Source: Tipula vernalis
Taxonomy: Eukaryota; Arthropoda; Insecta; Diptera; Tipulidae
Reading direction: 5' to 3'
Assembly: GCA_958295665.1 (NCBI GenBank)
Contig: OY282558.1
Coordinates: 188,144,591-188,208,590 of the forward strand
DNA length: 64,000 nucleotides
This document shows, piece after piece, positions 1 through 10,821 of the stretch. The notes under the pieces are model-generated. The model had not been told where the DNA came from, searched no databases, and saw nothing but the letters and a program-made list of their open reading frames with translations. Every line of letters begins with the position of its first letter. Position 1 is the stretch's first letter. A program made the position numbers and the translations under genes.

Positions 1-14
1 TTAATGTACAATTA

Positions 15-596
15 TGCCCGATTTAGATGAAGAAAAATGTTTGCTTTGCAAAAAATGTTTGCCTTGCATAGAGCTGCACGCAATAAAAAAATATCCATTA
101 GTTAAAATGAGAAAGGACTAAGTGAACCAAAATGGCGATGCTATAATTTTTTGGCGGCTTATACATAATTGGATGTTATATTTTTTGACATTTATCAGTA
201 GTGTGACAAAAATAAAATTTATAACAATAAATAAAATTGTTAGTGACAAAAATAAAACTTAATAAATAAAATTGAGAAAACTGCTTTTGATTTGATTTTT
301 TCTGCTATAACATTTGACTTTTGGTCATCGTATAGGTTTTCATAATATACTTTTATTGTGTTTGTGTTTGTTTGTTACTATAAAATATCAAAAAATATAG
401 TCGGGTCGAGTATATTTTATAGTATCATATTTATTTTTAATGTTTTTATAGTAACAATTGGTAAAAAAAACAAAAAAAAATCGCTAACATAATTTTGCAT
501 GTTTATGTTTTGTTCTTGTCATTCAAACGAAAATTGTAATGTACTAATATCTTCTTTTTTTGCAAGGCAAACATTTTTCTTCATCTAAATCGGGCA
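15..596. mobile_element. MITE with ~40 bp terminal inverted repeats
   Basis: The left end (from T-G-C-C-C-G-A at 15) is repeated in inverted form at 557-596. The arms match over about 40 bases, and the left arm holds an extra internal duplication of a TGTTTGC-type segment. Both ends are flanked by TA (13-14 and 597-598), as expected of a Tc1/mariner-mobilised non-autonomous element. The interior is AT-rich with no coding frame and has a smaller inverted repeat near 373-457. Superfamily assignment is inferred from the TA flanks only. Confidence 0.7.
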
Positions 597-600
597 TAAT

Positions 601-1439
601 GTTTGATTTAAATGAATTTCCTTGTATAATAAATTCGCCCACATTTTTGTTATTGTTGTTTAATTTAATATAAATTTATTTACATTAATTTAATTATTTA
701 CCATTGTATTCATTTTTTATTTTAATGTGGAATGTAATTTTAATTTTGTTATAACATAAATTCTTTCATATAAAATAAATTATATTATTAAATTTTAAAA
801 AAGAATTAGCTATTTGTTTAGAAATTTTCGTAATACAAAATTATTTGCTTTACTATTTTCTATAAGGACAGCTTCATTGCATTAACCATTGTACTTAAAA
901 TAAATAATTGTATCGCCCTTAGTTGACTTGCTCAATACAAACCATTATTATTTGCACCTATTTTTTTAATTTTCGTTGTAGTGTCACAAAAATTAAAAGG
1001 TAAACAGTTGCGTATTTCAAATAGTTTATATCAAGAAAGCTGTCTAAGAGACATCTATATTGCGATATTATAACAATAATAAAATTTAGGGCTTTTTTCC
1101 ATTTTATAATCTTTGAAAAGTCACGGGCACACACAATTTTTCAAGCCATTTAAATTTAATTTATGGCTTTATTAAAAACCACACACCAAAATTAATGACA
1201 CCTTTCTATGTAAAAAAATATATTTCAGTTAAAAATGAGCTTACTGCAATGTTTTACATGAAGTAAGGTGAAAGTAACTAAAATATCATTCAATTCAAAA
1301 TAAATAATACAGAAAACGCCCTCACAAGCTTTTATAGATACACTGTTACTATTTGGAAAGTAAACTTGAGACATATTTTTATTTCATTATTTTGGCTATA
1401 ATTAATTAGTACTACCACACAGGATTAATAGATATTTTT
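601..1439. other. AT-rich non-coding stretch
   Basis: No coding frame, RNA gene or clear repeat structure was seen on either strand. The base composition is strongly AT. Confidence 0.5.
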
Positions 1440-1640
1440 GTTCAAGATATTTAGAATAGCTTTGTTATTCTTTTTTATAAAATTTGGGCGTTTATCATTC
1501 AAAACTTTGGAGCAGAAAAACACCCCTTTTACTATAGATTCCTATGGAAATAGGTGAAAAGTTATACCACTAAATAAGCTTCTAAAAATACGTCATTATG
1601 ATTATGGCTCTATACTCTAGAAGGCTTTGATATCATACCA
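1440..1640 (-). repeat. Dispersed repeat family A, fragment
   Basis: This segment matches, in reverse complement, the end of the family A copy near 12715-12850. Shared features include a CTTCTAGAG-like block, the TATGACGTATTTTTAGAAGCTT-like block and the flanking A-rich sequence. It has no coding potential. The type of element is unknown. Confidence 0.5.
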
Positions 1641-1949
1641 TAAAACAATGGTAACATTAACGAAATTATTTGTGTAACTTGAGACATTTTTAATATTTGT
1701 TTTGTATTAAATGCTATATAGTAAATATTGGGTGTTTTTTTTTATTCATTCCACAGAAACAATAGAAGGAATAAAATAACGACCCCGTGACCATGGAATA
1801 TTCCGAACGAAATGCAATAAAAAATACAATAGAATAAATAAAATATTTTTTTGACAGCTTTCAATCTGGTTTTATACGTCTTGGGTTATTAGTAGCTACA
1901 CTCATCTGCTAAAGCAAAAAGTAATTTTCTATAAATACATAGATAATTC

Positions 1950-2246
1950 GAAATGGACAGTAAAAAAATAATTGGAATAGCTCTGTGCTCCAAAATTAGT
2001 TGGGATTTAATTTGGTGATTCCAGCTATTCAGACGATGAAATTGAAAAACTTAACCCCAAAAGTCAATTGTAACATGAGAATACAATTTGCTCATTTAAT
2101 GACGACCAATTTAAGGTGCATTTTCGGATGTGGCCCGGTACCCTTTAGCATTTATACAAGAATATCGCGCTTCTGGAAAGAAAATTTCCCTTGAGAAACA
2201 ATTGTTAATGACAGTATGGTACTTGGCAAATAACGAATGTTTCAGG
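1950..2246 (+). pseudogene. PIF/Harbinger (HARBI1-like) transposase fragment, decayed
   Basis: Read across frames, this region encodes the N-terminal part typical of Harbinger nucleases: an acidic start (DSSYSDDEIEKL), then FKVHFRMWP-type sequence, then a PLEKQLLMTVWYLANNECFR-like block. That last block corresponds to the conserved 'LWYLAN(Q)E(S/C)FR' region of HARBI1-type proteins, before the DDE core. Several stops and one frameshift near 2195 break it. The last codon is followed by GTAAC, which could be an old splice donor. No DDE core follows, so this is a dead fragment. The assignment rests on motif resemblance only. Confidence 0.55.
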
Positions 2247-2342
2247 TAACATTTGAGTTAGAAAAATATTTATTTATTTATTCCACTACTAGGATAACTT
2301 ACAGTATAGTACTTTTTATTGGTTATCACAACATATTATTAT

Positions 2343-2381
2343 GCACTTATTTATTTATTTTATTTATTTATTTATTTAAAG
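2343..2381. repeat. (TTTA)n simple repeat
   Basis: A run of TTTA units with small irregularities. Confidence 0.8.
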
Positions 2382-2834
2382 TATTTTATAAATAATTTAG
2401 TATTAAAAGGAAAAGCACGCATGGAAACAAAGCAATCGAAACAAAAAAATAATAATGAAGTTGCTTCCATTAGGCATAAAAACCTCTTAAATTTTTTCAA
2501 ACAATTTCCACCTCATGCTTACACATTCTATTTTGAGCAGTGGCTCATTTACAATAAAATATACAACACGAGGTGAGATAATATTAAAAATTAACAAAAA
2601 TAACAATGTTAATAAAAATAAATTAAAAAACTACGTATTGCCCATCAATCAGGCCACTCCAAAATGTTGACCTAAATAATGGAATTTAATTCCAAAGGGA
2701 AACTCCCCTAATATAAAATGACTTGTTTAACGACGATAGATAACAGACTCCTTAGCTTTGCGAAGTTTAAAAATAAAAAGACAAACGCGAAATTCGTAAA
2801 AAATAGATAAACTACATTCTAAAAGAAGGCTAGA

Positions 2835-3660
2835 CTAGGCAGAAATATGATCGAACTTCCTAATACCAAAAATAAACCTGGTACAAGCATTGAAACATCT
2901 TTGGAGAACATTCATATTTTCCTGAAGCATACCGAATAAAACTATGTCACCGTAAATAAAATGAGGAAGAAGATAAGACAAAAATAATTTTTTCCTAAAC
3001 TGACTATCAGAAAATCTAACTACTTTATACAAACAACTAAGCATGCCAAATACCCTCTTACTAATAGTAACTAAATGGTCGCCCCAAGTAAGAGTTTTAT
3101 TAATAACTAAGCCTAAATCCCTAACAGTATTTGAATATTCAATTAGCGAACCCTGTAGAAAAATACCAGGAAAGGACGAGGTATCTAACGGTTTTTTTAT
3201 AAATTATAATCGACTGAGATTTATTTCCGTTTAAAACGAGCCTGTTAGAGACCGACCAACTAACGATATTACTTAAATCTTCATTTATCAGAGAAATATT
3301 CGTAACAATAAAATGCTGATCTAAACAACTATTTCTATAAATTTGAACGTCATCTAATATCATCACATCAACTACGCAGTAGAAGTGCTATGCAATTTTT
3401 TAAACCCAGATTGGAAGCAACTAATTAAACGATTGCTATGTAAATGCGATTGAATTTGATTTTTAACAACTACCTCGAAAGCCTTAGCGACAGAACTTAA
3501 AATGCTATTTGGACGAAAATAGGATAGCTCTAGAAGATTACTGATCTTTGGGGTCATGATTATTTTACTTAGCTTCCACTGATCTGGATAGGAAAAGGAC
3601 GTGAGAATAAAATTGAAGATATGTAACAAGTATTTTGAGACGAAAGGGAAAACTACCTTA
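2835..3660 (-). pseudogene. LINE ORF2 reverse transcriptase fragments
   Basis: Three broken frames cover RT motifs: a finger region ending FQSGFKKLHSTSTA (3372-3629), a palm region where the catalytic box reads ILDDVQIY instead of the usual YADD (near 3340-3366), and a C-terminal part with YLLPHFIYGDIV and LQRCFNACTRFIFGIRKFDHIS (2835-3044). The segment between the finger block and the DD box is missing, so an internal deletion removed the middle of the polymerase. Confidence 0.75.
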
Positions 3661-3678
3661 ACGAATTTTAAATTGACG

Positions 3679-4690
3679 TTATCCAGAAGATTCCGATTTA
3701 ATCTTCCAAATAGCAGATTGTAAATCCTCGAGTGAAATATTTGAAAACAAAAACAAATTAGAGGACGCGTTAGAGAACAAATGGACGGAACTATTATCCG
3801 AGTTCAGATTAGAGCAAAAATAACTATTAATTTCGTTGGGTTTGAAATCCCTACTTGAACTAATCTTGCATCTGCCTAGGCCTAAATTGCGAACATTGCG
3901 CCAGAAAACCTTGGGAGGAAGAGAGGAGTCTAACTTGTCTTTGAAAAAATTACGTATAGCAATTCGAATTAACCCTACAACTCTATTACGAGCCTGCTTG
4001 TAATCTAAATGAGACTGACTATTAGGACACCTTTTCCATACACGATATTTACTAACTCTAATATTTATGGCATTCGAAATTTCCTGAGACAACCAAGGCG
4101 GAGATTTTGCTTTGCAAGTAACCTTTTCAAGCGGAACACAACTATTAAACACCAAACTAATATATGAGTTGAAAAATTCTATTTGGCTAGTTGCAGCACT
4201 AAGGCAAAAAATATCCTCCCAAGGAACTGAGTTACAAACTAAGTAAAGGCGGGAATTGTCTATACTACAAAAATCTGTAAAGCTAAAACTCTTAGGTTTA
4301 GGTGAAGAGTAAGAGTTTACAGCAAAAACTAAAAGATCATGATGGGATCCCATACCGAGAGATAGCTGATAGAAAAAACAAATAGAGTTTTTAGTAAAAG
4401 AGATGATATGATCAATAAGGGAATAAGAGGCCCTAGTTTGCTAGCGGTTGGACAAAAAAACGTTGGTGCCACAGTGTTGTGTACGGATAAATTAAGGCTA
4501 TTTAAAAGATTCAAATAATCCTGAGGGAAGCCGGAATTTTGGAGTATATCGAAATTAAAGTCACCTGATATATATATTTCATCGAATCTACAAGAGAAAT
4601 AACTAAATAAACTTTCTAAGTCTACAAGTGATTTTTTTAATTGGGCATACGATCTCTTACTAGATTTTGGTGGGTTATAACTAAAATGTG
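3679..4690 (-). pseudogene. LINE ORF2 endonuclease and linker region
   Basis: Reading from the high coordinate, the frame shows a YNPPKSSKRSYA segment, then ISGDFNFDI, the signature of APE endonucleases around the catalytic Asp and Asn, then a GSHHDLL block equal to the conserved S-D-H endonuclease C-terminal motif; here the Asp is His, so one catalytic residue looks lost. It continues into a 224-codon open frame (3679-4353) with the PPWLSQEISNAI and WRNVRNLGLG segments found between endonuclease and polymerase in these elements. A frameshift lies near 4340. Confidence 0.75.
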
Positions 4691-4790
4691 GTGTCCTAAA
4701 ACTAAAAATCTCTCGGATTGGAGCTACATAGTTTTAAAATGGGCATGCAAGAGACTAAATAATGTGCTATTTTCAGGTTGACCGGTATTC
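4686..4790 (-). repeat. Dispersed repeat family B, copy 1
   Basis: In reverse complement this matches two stretches further right: 5775-5850 (shared block CTCCAATCCGAGAGATTTTT-like) and 5924-5990 (shared block TGCCCATTTTAAAA). It directly abuts the truncated 5' end of the LINE, so it may be the LINE's target. There is no coding capacity. Confidence 0.55.
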
Positions 4791-5264
4791 TTTTTTGCTG
4801 TTTCCCTTTCTTTAATTGGACTTGCTTTAAAGAACTTATAAAAAAATGTGTATATTATATTATTGACATTTGCTTTTATCTGACTATTCTGAGTACTGTT
4901 CTAATTTTGTTGCTTATTTTACAAATTTTATTTGAAATTTTGTTTAGTGATTATGCAAAATTTAACATGCCTTTTGCAAAGTTTTGCTTTTATGAGTTTA
5001 CACAAAATTAAGTTTTTGGATATCTGCTTGTAGATCTTCTAGAAGTGTATTTAATTAAAATAAAGTTATTCAAATAAAATAAGCCTAAAATAACTTCTAA
5101 CATTCATTTCCAATTTTTCTGCTACAATAACCTATTTTTAAATTATCTGCAAATATAAGAGCCATTTGATTATGAGCCTTAGGGCTCTTGCAAAAAATTT
5201 TCAAAATTAACAAATCGAATAATATGGCAAGGAACAAGGACGTTGTTCTCTATTATATCAGAGA

Positions 5265-5398
5265 TTAATTATAAAATATTATTTATTAATTATTTGTTAT
5301 TTATTATTAATTATTAGTTGATAATTGATAATTATTAATTGTTTATAATTAATAATTGTCAATTATTAATTAATTATTATTAATTATTAATTATACGA
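5265..5398. repeat. AT-only low-complexity repeat (TTATTAAT-type)
   Basis: About 130 bases built from variants of TTATTAAT and TAATTATT, with local inverted repeats. There are no genes. Confidence 0.75.
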
Positions 5399-5399
5399 G

Positions 5400-5675
5400 C
5401 CGAAGGGACAACAAAATCGTTAACCAATTGACTACTGGCAAACTAGACGTTTCGTTTCTCTTGGAATTGAAAGAGAATCCCTATTAACGGGCTCTCCGTC
5501 GTGAGTGAAATGGATCCCAATTCCCATATGAATTGTTGAATGAATTAGAATTCCTATAAACGGACTCTCCCGCAAGGATGATTGTGTGGAGCCTAGAGAA
5601 CGAAACGTTTCGGAGAGTACACGAAGAGGTGAGGTTTTCGCGCTATTCAGTATAATACAGAACAAAGTCATGGTT
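5400..5675. other. Less AT-rich patch with direct and inverted repeats
   Basis: A segment of clearly higher GC than its surroundings. A block GAATCCCTATTAACGGGCTC (5472-5491) recurs diverged at about 5548-5568, and an A-C-G-T-T-T-C-G-T-T block near 5447 recurs inverted near 5596. A 79-codon open frame on the minus strand (5432-5671) covers it but has no recognisable motif. It may be a worn MITE or a leftover of an unrelated element. Confidence 0.35.
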
Positions 5676-5774
5676 CAATGCAAAGAAGTAATTTGAGGGT
5701 TATTTTATATGAATAACTTTACCATTTTAAATCTGGTACAATGTTAAAATATGTCTTTTTGTTAAAACATGTCT

Positions 5775-5990
5775 TTGAGTTGCAAGACAAAGGCCGTTTT
5801 AAAATTAAATAGCCCCAATCCGAGAGATTTTTAGTTTTGCCACTCCACAAAAACTGATTAAAACTGGGTATATTGAGTTGCAAGATACGGGTCATACTTT
5901 AGCAACTTGCAACATTCCGATCATCGTGAAAACAGGACAATATTTAGCCCTTTGTATGCCCATTTTAAAATTATGTAGTGCGAAGTTTAT
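5775..5990 (+). repeat. Dispersed repeat family B, copies 2 and 3
   Basis: Two stretches beginning with GAGTTGCAAGA (5778 and 5876) resemble each other and, inverted, the sequence at 4686-4790. Their right edge merges into the terminal arm of the foldback element, which may have inserted into this repeat. Confidence 0.5.
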
Positions 5991-6419
5991 GCTAAAAAAA
6001 ATAACAAAAAATTACACTGTTAAATTAGCTATTTTTCAAATTGAAATTGAAATTAGATGAAAATTTAGATTTTTTGTAATTTTGGATTTTTCTTACAATA
6101 AAACAGTTTTTTTTTCATCAGGAAACAGGTTCTTTTCATCATTTTCAGATAGCTGGAACATCTGTTTATCTCGTTAACCAAAAATATCCAATTGTGTGGA
6201 ACATTACTATATTTCAGATAATTTAAAAGTTGACTGGTTTTTGGTGGTTTAAATAATTATTTAGCGCCGATCCTGGAAATGTTCCGAAGGCACCGCACAT
6301 TTCTTTAAATAGCTAAGCTACATAGCAGTCAGTTTCACCAAGCCGATCCAATTATGATGAACCATACTATACTTCACAGAATTTAGATTTTTTAATAATT
6401 TTATTGATTTGAAAAATAG

Positions 6420-8096
6420 TTGTATCTCCAATCACAGAAATGTCCACCAGATTGTCTATATTTTCGGATAACTTGGCCATATGACAGTCTACGTGGTCAA
6501 CCTGATCTAGTGATGAACTATACTATACTTCACAGAATTTAGAATTTTGAATAATTTTGATGGTTTTAAAAATTGTTGTATCTCCGATCACAGAGATGTC
6601 CACAAATTCTTGCCTATATTTTCGGATAAGTTGGCCGTGTGCCAGTCTACGTGGTCAACCTGATCTAGTTGTGATGAACATACTATACTTCACATAATTT
6701 AGAATTTTTAATAATTTTGATGGTTTTAAAAATAATAATTTTGATGGCCATATGCTAGTCTGGTCAACCTTATCCAATTGTGATGAACTATACTATATTT
6801 CACAGAATTTCGAGTTTTAATAATTTTTTTTTTTTTTAAATTGTTGTATCTCCGATCACAGAGATACCAACAAGGTCTCGCCTATATTTTCGGATAACTT
6901 AGCCATGTGCCAGTCTACGTGGCTAACCTGATCTAGTTGTGATGAACTATACTATACTTCAGAGAATTTAAAATTTTTTATAATTTTGTTAGTTTTAAAA
7001 ATTGTATCTCTGATCACAGATATGTCCACAAGGTCTTACCTATATTTTCAGATAATTTGGCCATGTGCCAGTCTACTTGGTCAACCTGATCTAGTTGTAA
7101 AGAACTATACTATACTTCACAGAATTTAGAATTTTTAATAATTTTGATGGTTTTTAAAATGGTTGTATCTCCGATCACAGAGATGTCCACAAGGTCTTGC
7201 CTATATTTTCGGATAACTTGGCCATGTACCAGTCTACGTAGCCAACCTGATCCAGTTGTGATGAACTATACTGTACTTCACAGATTTTCGAATTTTTAAT
7301 AATTTTGATGGTTTCAAAAATTGTTGTAAGTCTCGCCTATATTTTCGGATTACTTGGCTATGTGCCAGTCAACGTGGCCAAGCTGATCCAATTGTGATGA
7401 ACTGTACTTCACAGAATTTAGAATTTTTAATAATTTTGTTTATTTTTAAAAATTGTATCTCCGATCACAGAGATGTTCACAAGGACTTGCGTATATTTTC
7501 GAATAACTTAGCCATGAGCCAGTCTACGTGGTCAACCTGATCTAGTTGTGATGAACTATACTATACTTCACAGAATTTAGAATTTTTAATAATTTTGTTA
7601 ATTTTAAAAATTGTATCTCGGATCACAGAGATGTTCACAAGGTCTTGCGTATATTTTCGGATGACTTGGCCATATGCTAGGCTGGTCAACCTTATCCAAT
7701 TATGATGAACTATACTATACTTCACAGAATTTAGAATTTTTAATAAATGTAAGGATTTTTAAAATCGTTGTATCTCCGATCACAGAGATGTCCACAAGGT
7801 CTGGCCTATATTTTCAGATAACTTGGCCATGTGCCAGTCTACTTGGTCAACCTAATCTAGTTGTAAAGAACTATTCTATACTTCACAGAATTTAAAATTT
7901 TTAATGTTTTTGATGGTTTTAAAAATTGTTGTACCTCCGATGACAGAGTCAAAAATTGTTGTATCTCCAATTGTGATGAACTATACTATACTTCACAGAA
8001 TTTCCAATTTTTAATAATTGTATTGGTTTTATAAATTGTTGTATCTCCGATCACAGAGATGTCCACAAAGTCTTGCCTATATTTTCGGATAACTGG
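6420..8096 (+). repeat. Tandem array, ~158 bp unit, about ten copies
   Basis: The marker ATCACAG recurs at 6431, 6588, 6855, 7013, 7174, 7464, 7622, 7779 and 8050. Most steps are 157-161 bases; three longer steps (267-290) contain shortened units that lack the marker. Each unit holds a short imperfect palindrome ATCTCCGATCACAGAGAT, a TATATTTTCGGATAACTTGGCC block and a GATGAACTATACTATACTTC block. The array forms the inner part of the left arm of the foldback element. Confidence 0.85.
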
Positions 8097-8099
8097 GCA

Positions 8100-8470
8100 A
8101 CAGTTCACAACTGGATGTGGTTAGCCACGTAGACTGGCACATTGGCCAAGGCAACACAATTTTTGAAACCAATAAAATTATTAAAAATTCTAATTTCTGT
8201 GAAGTATAGTATATATAGTTCATCACAACTAGAACCAGATCAGGTTGACCACGTAGAATGGCATATGGGCAAGATATCCGAAAATATAGGCAAGACCTTG
8301 TGGACATCTCTGTGATCGGAGTACAACAATTTTTAAAACCACTAAATCATTAAAAAAATTAAATTCCGTGAAGTATAGTATAGTTTATCACAACTAGATC
8401 AGGTTGACAACGTAGACTGGCTCATGGCTAAGTTATCCGGCAATATGGTTTATCCGAGAATATGTGCAAT
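8100..8470 (-). repeat. Inverted units of the ~158 bp array
   Basis: About two units of the same repeat in opposite orientation (for example the reverse complement of the GATGAACTATACTATACTTC block near 8195-8225 and 8365-8395), forming the inner part of the shorter right arm. Confidence 0.8.
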
Positions 8471-8902
8471 CGGCCATATAAAACTTAAAATAATCCAAAA
8501 TTATTAAAAATTCCAAAAACTGTGAAATATATTATAGTTCATCATAATTGGAACGGTTTGCTGACATTGATCGCTTAGCTATTCTAAGAAATGTGCGGGG
8601 CCTCCGGGACATTTTCAGGATCGGCGCTATATAATTATTTAAACCATCTAAATTCAGTGAACTTCTAAATTATCTGAAATATAGTAATGTTCAACACAAT
8701 TGGATACTTTTGGTTAGCGAGATAAACAGATGGTTCAGCTATCTGAAAATAATGAAAAGAACCTGTTTCCTGATGAAAAGAACCTGTTTTATTTCACAAA
8801 AAATTTAAATTTTCATATAATTTAAATTCCAATTGGAAAAACAGCTAATTTAACAGTGTATTTTTTTGTTATTTCTTTTAACATGAACTTCACACTCATT
8901 AG

Positions 8903-9840
8903 ATCTTAATGTTTCTTATATTAAAGTTTTTTAAGTGTAACCTATGCATTATTTGGTGAAGCAACATTGCTCTGGACCTATATGAAATACATCTTGCATT
9001 ACATAGCCCTACTTTTTTTTTAAGTGTGTAGCATTAAATTTGTTAATAAAACTTCTCGGTAATTTTATGGACTTTATTCGGTATCTTTGGTTTGAATTTT
9101 TCTAAGTCATTTTGTATTTTCTTATTCTTAATTTGGCTTTAAATTTGGTGAGTCCTTCTCGCCTTAGCATTCATTTGACACCAGAATTGGTTCAATGAAC
9201 TGGATTTCACCCAAAACGAAGCATAAACATCCATTTCTTTTGTACTCATGATTTTTACGTAATTTATTCGTCTGTAAACGAAAGGAAATGATTCAATTTC
9301 ATACTTGATATAATGGTTATACGCGCTTTATGAAGTAAAACTACTCGATAGCGGATCGCGAACTGTAACTACGAATATTATTTCTAGTATGAAGTTTGAG
9401 ATTTGTACTTAATTTAAACTAAGTTTGTGTTCATCAATTTGTTCAAGCTGTTCTTAGATATACATATTTGTGCAACATTGAAATTTCTCATATATGTATG
9501 TATAATAATAAACTAACAAAATAGCAAACAAAAATATTTTTGGTAAATCCAATTACGCTAAGATTAAAACTAAAACAGTCAACAATGTTAATTTCTGTAT
9601 CAACAGTTTCCGGTCTGCAAAAATTTTCTAAACTAAACGAAATTTGTTTATCAAAACATTGATAACATATGCAGGACTGTAGAAAAACCCATAGCTGTAA
9701 GATTTTTAATAAATATGATACTTTAGAAACTAAACCTAACATATGTACATGTGTACAGTTTATATTTCCGGGTTGTGGCTCTTACAACAATTTGAAAATA
9801 ATATCAAAATGAAAGATTATACAACTTCTCTATTGCTAGT
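8903..9840. other. Non-coding stretch upstream of the lectin gene
   Basis: No gene recognised. A minus-strand open frame at 9488-9742 has no known motif and no start or splice context. Regulatory sequence of the lectin gene would lie here, but no known element can be named. Confidence 0.4.
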
Positions 9841-9841
9841 G

Positions 9842-9850
9842 TATATAAAG
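9842..9850 (+). promoter_or_regulatory. TATA box of the lectin gene
   Basis: TATATAAAG lies 50 bases before the chosen start codon. A transcription start about 30 bases downstream would leave a leader of about 20-30 bases, normal for short secreted fly proteins. Confidence 0.55.
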
Positions 9851-9899
9851 GTCATGAATTATTTGTACGAAAGTTTATTTCAAACTGAATCTCACAGAA

Positions 9900-10439
9900 A
9901 TGAAGTCGATCATTGGTTTCATATGTACGCTCTTAATTTGTGTACAATTCATAAACGCCGGACATTATATTGGTGACTATTATTTTAGTCACCCGCTGGC
10001 GGTAAGAGTCTGTAAATTTACTTACGAGTAATATTTTTTAATACATTAATCTAAAATTTAGTTAAACTGGTGGAAAGCATCACGATTTTGTGCTTTTTAT
10101 GGTCAACAATTAATCGATATACCAGATGAACGCGAGTATCGCAACATATTGAGTGCAATTGACATAGTTAAACAAAATGTTTCAAGTTTCAATTATATTG
10201 CGATTTGGACAAGTGGCAATCGATTCCCGGATGAGAAAACATATTACTGGGAAAATTCAGGGATGCCATTAGTTTATGCCGATTGGGTTCCGGGTGATCC
10301 AAACCTAAGGGAATCAGAAAAGTGTGTTTTTATGTGGAGTGGAAATAAGTTTAAATTGGCTGATGCGGATTGTAATTCGAATTGTGCTTTCATATGTCGA
10401 GGTATTTCTATAAAATCATACGATAAAAATATTATTTAA
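9900..10439 (+). CDS. Secreted C-type lectin-like protein, two exons
   Basis: Exon 1 is 9900-10001, exon 2 is 10062-10439, giving 159 residues. Exon 1 encodes a signal peptide (MKSIIGFICTLLICVQFINA), so the product is secreted. The intron (10002-10061) is 60 bases, starts GTAAGAGT and ends TTTAG, and keeps the frame. Exon 2 is one C-type lectin domain: NWWKASRFCAFYG matches the first helix, WVPGDPN sits at the long sugar-binding loop, and the canonical cysteines lie in RFC, EKC, ADC and FIC; an additional Cys occurs in CNSNC. The usual EPN/QPD triplet is DPN and the WND calcium motif is replaced by FKLADADC, so normal calcium-dependent sugar binding is doubtful. Such proteins act in immunity or as seminal fluid components in flies; neither can be shown here. 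It has no stops or frameshifts and is probably a functional host gene. Confidence 0.82.
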
Positions 10440-10470
10440 TAATTAATATTTTAAAATGTAATTACAGTAG

Positions 10471-10821
10471 TACAAAAATATCCAAACCAAGGCTGCTTTC
10501 CGTGAAGGAGAACTATCTAAGTTTATAGTACTGTCGGTAACAACTAATGCAAAACAATTGATGTTTTTCTTAAGCGATATACCCGCTGAAAAACGAAAAG
10601 AACTTTGCTTTATTTTAGTTTTTCTTTCTGGACCTTTGTCGCACAATTTAATTTTTAATTTAAAAATTCATTTAAGTAAAACATTTAGGAATTACTGCAA
10701 AAAATTAAGCAACAAACAAACTAAAATTTTTATTTTAAAACAATTTGAAAAGAACACCAAAAATGAAAACTTCAAATATGAGAAACCGTCGGTAGTATCA
10801 CGTTTTCTACCACTATGTTAA
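10471..10821 (+). CDS. Unrecognised open frame just downstream of the lectin gene
   Basis: The frame is open for 116 codons plus stop, beginning right after a possible splice acceptor (TTACAGTAG at 10463-10470); the first internal Met is at 10561. The protein would be lysine-rich, with KAAFREGELSKFIVL, a leucine-rich SDIPAEKRKELCFILVF segment and a basic tail. I know no family with this pattern. It starts 31 bases after the lectin stop on the same strand, so it could be a 3' exon of an isoform, a separate gene, a worn element or chance. A shorter frame runs antisense (10443-10646). Confidence 0.3.
   Translation, partial: YKNIQTKAAFREGELSKFIVLSVTTNAKQLMFFLSDIPAEKRKELCFILVFLSGPLSHNLIFNLKIHLSKTFRNYCKKLSNKQTKIFILKQFEKNTKNENFKYEKPSVVSRFLPLC

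Larger units (their letters stand above)
2690..4690 (-). mobile_element. Non-LTR retrotransposon (LINE), 5'-truncated and decayed
   Basis: Protein pieces on the minus strand follow the order of an APE-type LINE ORF2: endonuclease (about 4330-4690), linker (about 3680-4330) and reverse transcriptase (about 2835-3660). The 5' end stops abruptly near 4690 inside a dispersed repeat (family B), as expected for 5' truncation during target-primed insertion. The 3' end is unclear; sequence decays below 2830. Many frameshifts and stops separate the pieces. The clade (Jockey, CR1 or related) cannot be fixed by eye. Confidence 0.8.
5977..8902. mobile_element. Foldback-type element with long asymmetric inverted arms
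   Basis: The outer ~420 bases on the left (5977-6400) match the reverse complement of 8480-8902 almost throughout, including the run of T and the CAGGAAACAGGTTCTTTTCA block. Inside the arms lie tandem repeats of about 158 bases; the left arm runs to about 8096 and the right arm from about 8100, so the arms meet with almost no spacer and the left arm is about 2.1 kb against 0.8 kb on the right. No transposase frame is present. Long inverted repeats made of internal tandem repeats are the hallmark of Foldback/Galileo-like elements of flies, which belong to or are moved by P-superfamily enzymes. The family link here is inferred from architecture only. Confidence 0.8.

Noticed and set aside
4778..5011. 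77-codon hydrophobic open frame
   Set aside because: T-rich sequence gives Phe/Leu/Ile codons by chance; no start context and no neighbour to support it.
6420..8096. CRISPR-like periodic array
   Set aside because: The unit is ~158 bases of continuous repeat with no unique spacers, in a eukaryotic foldback element.
9488..9742. 84-codon minus-strand frame upstream of the lectin
   Set aside because: No motif, no splice sites, composition like the flanks.
10443..10646. 67-codon frame antisense to the unknown frame after the lectin
   Set aside because: Shorter and fully within the longer plus-strand frame; most likely its shadow.
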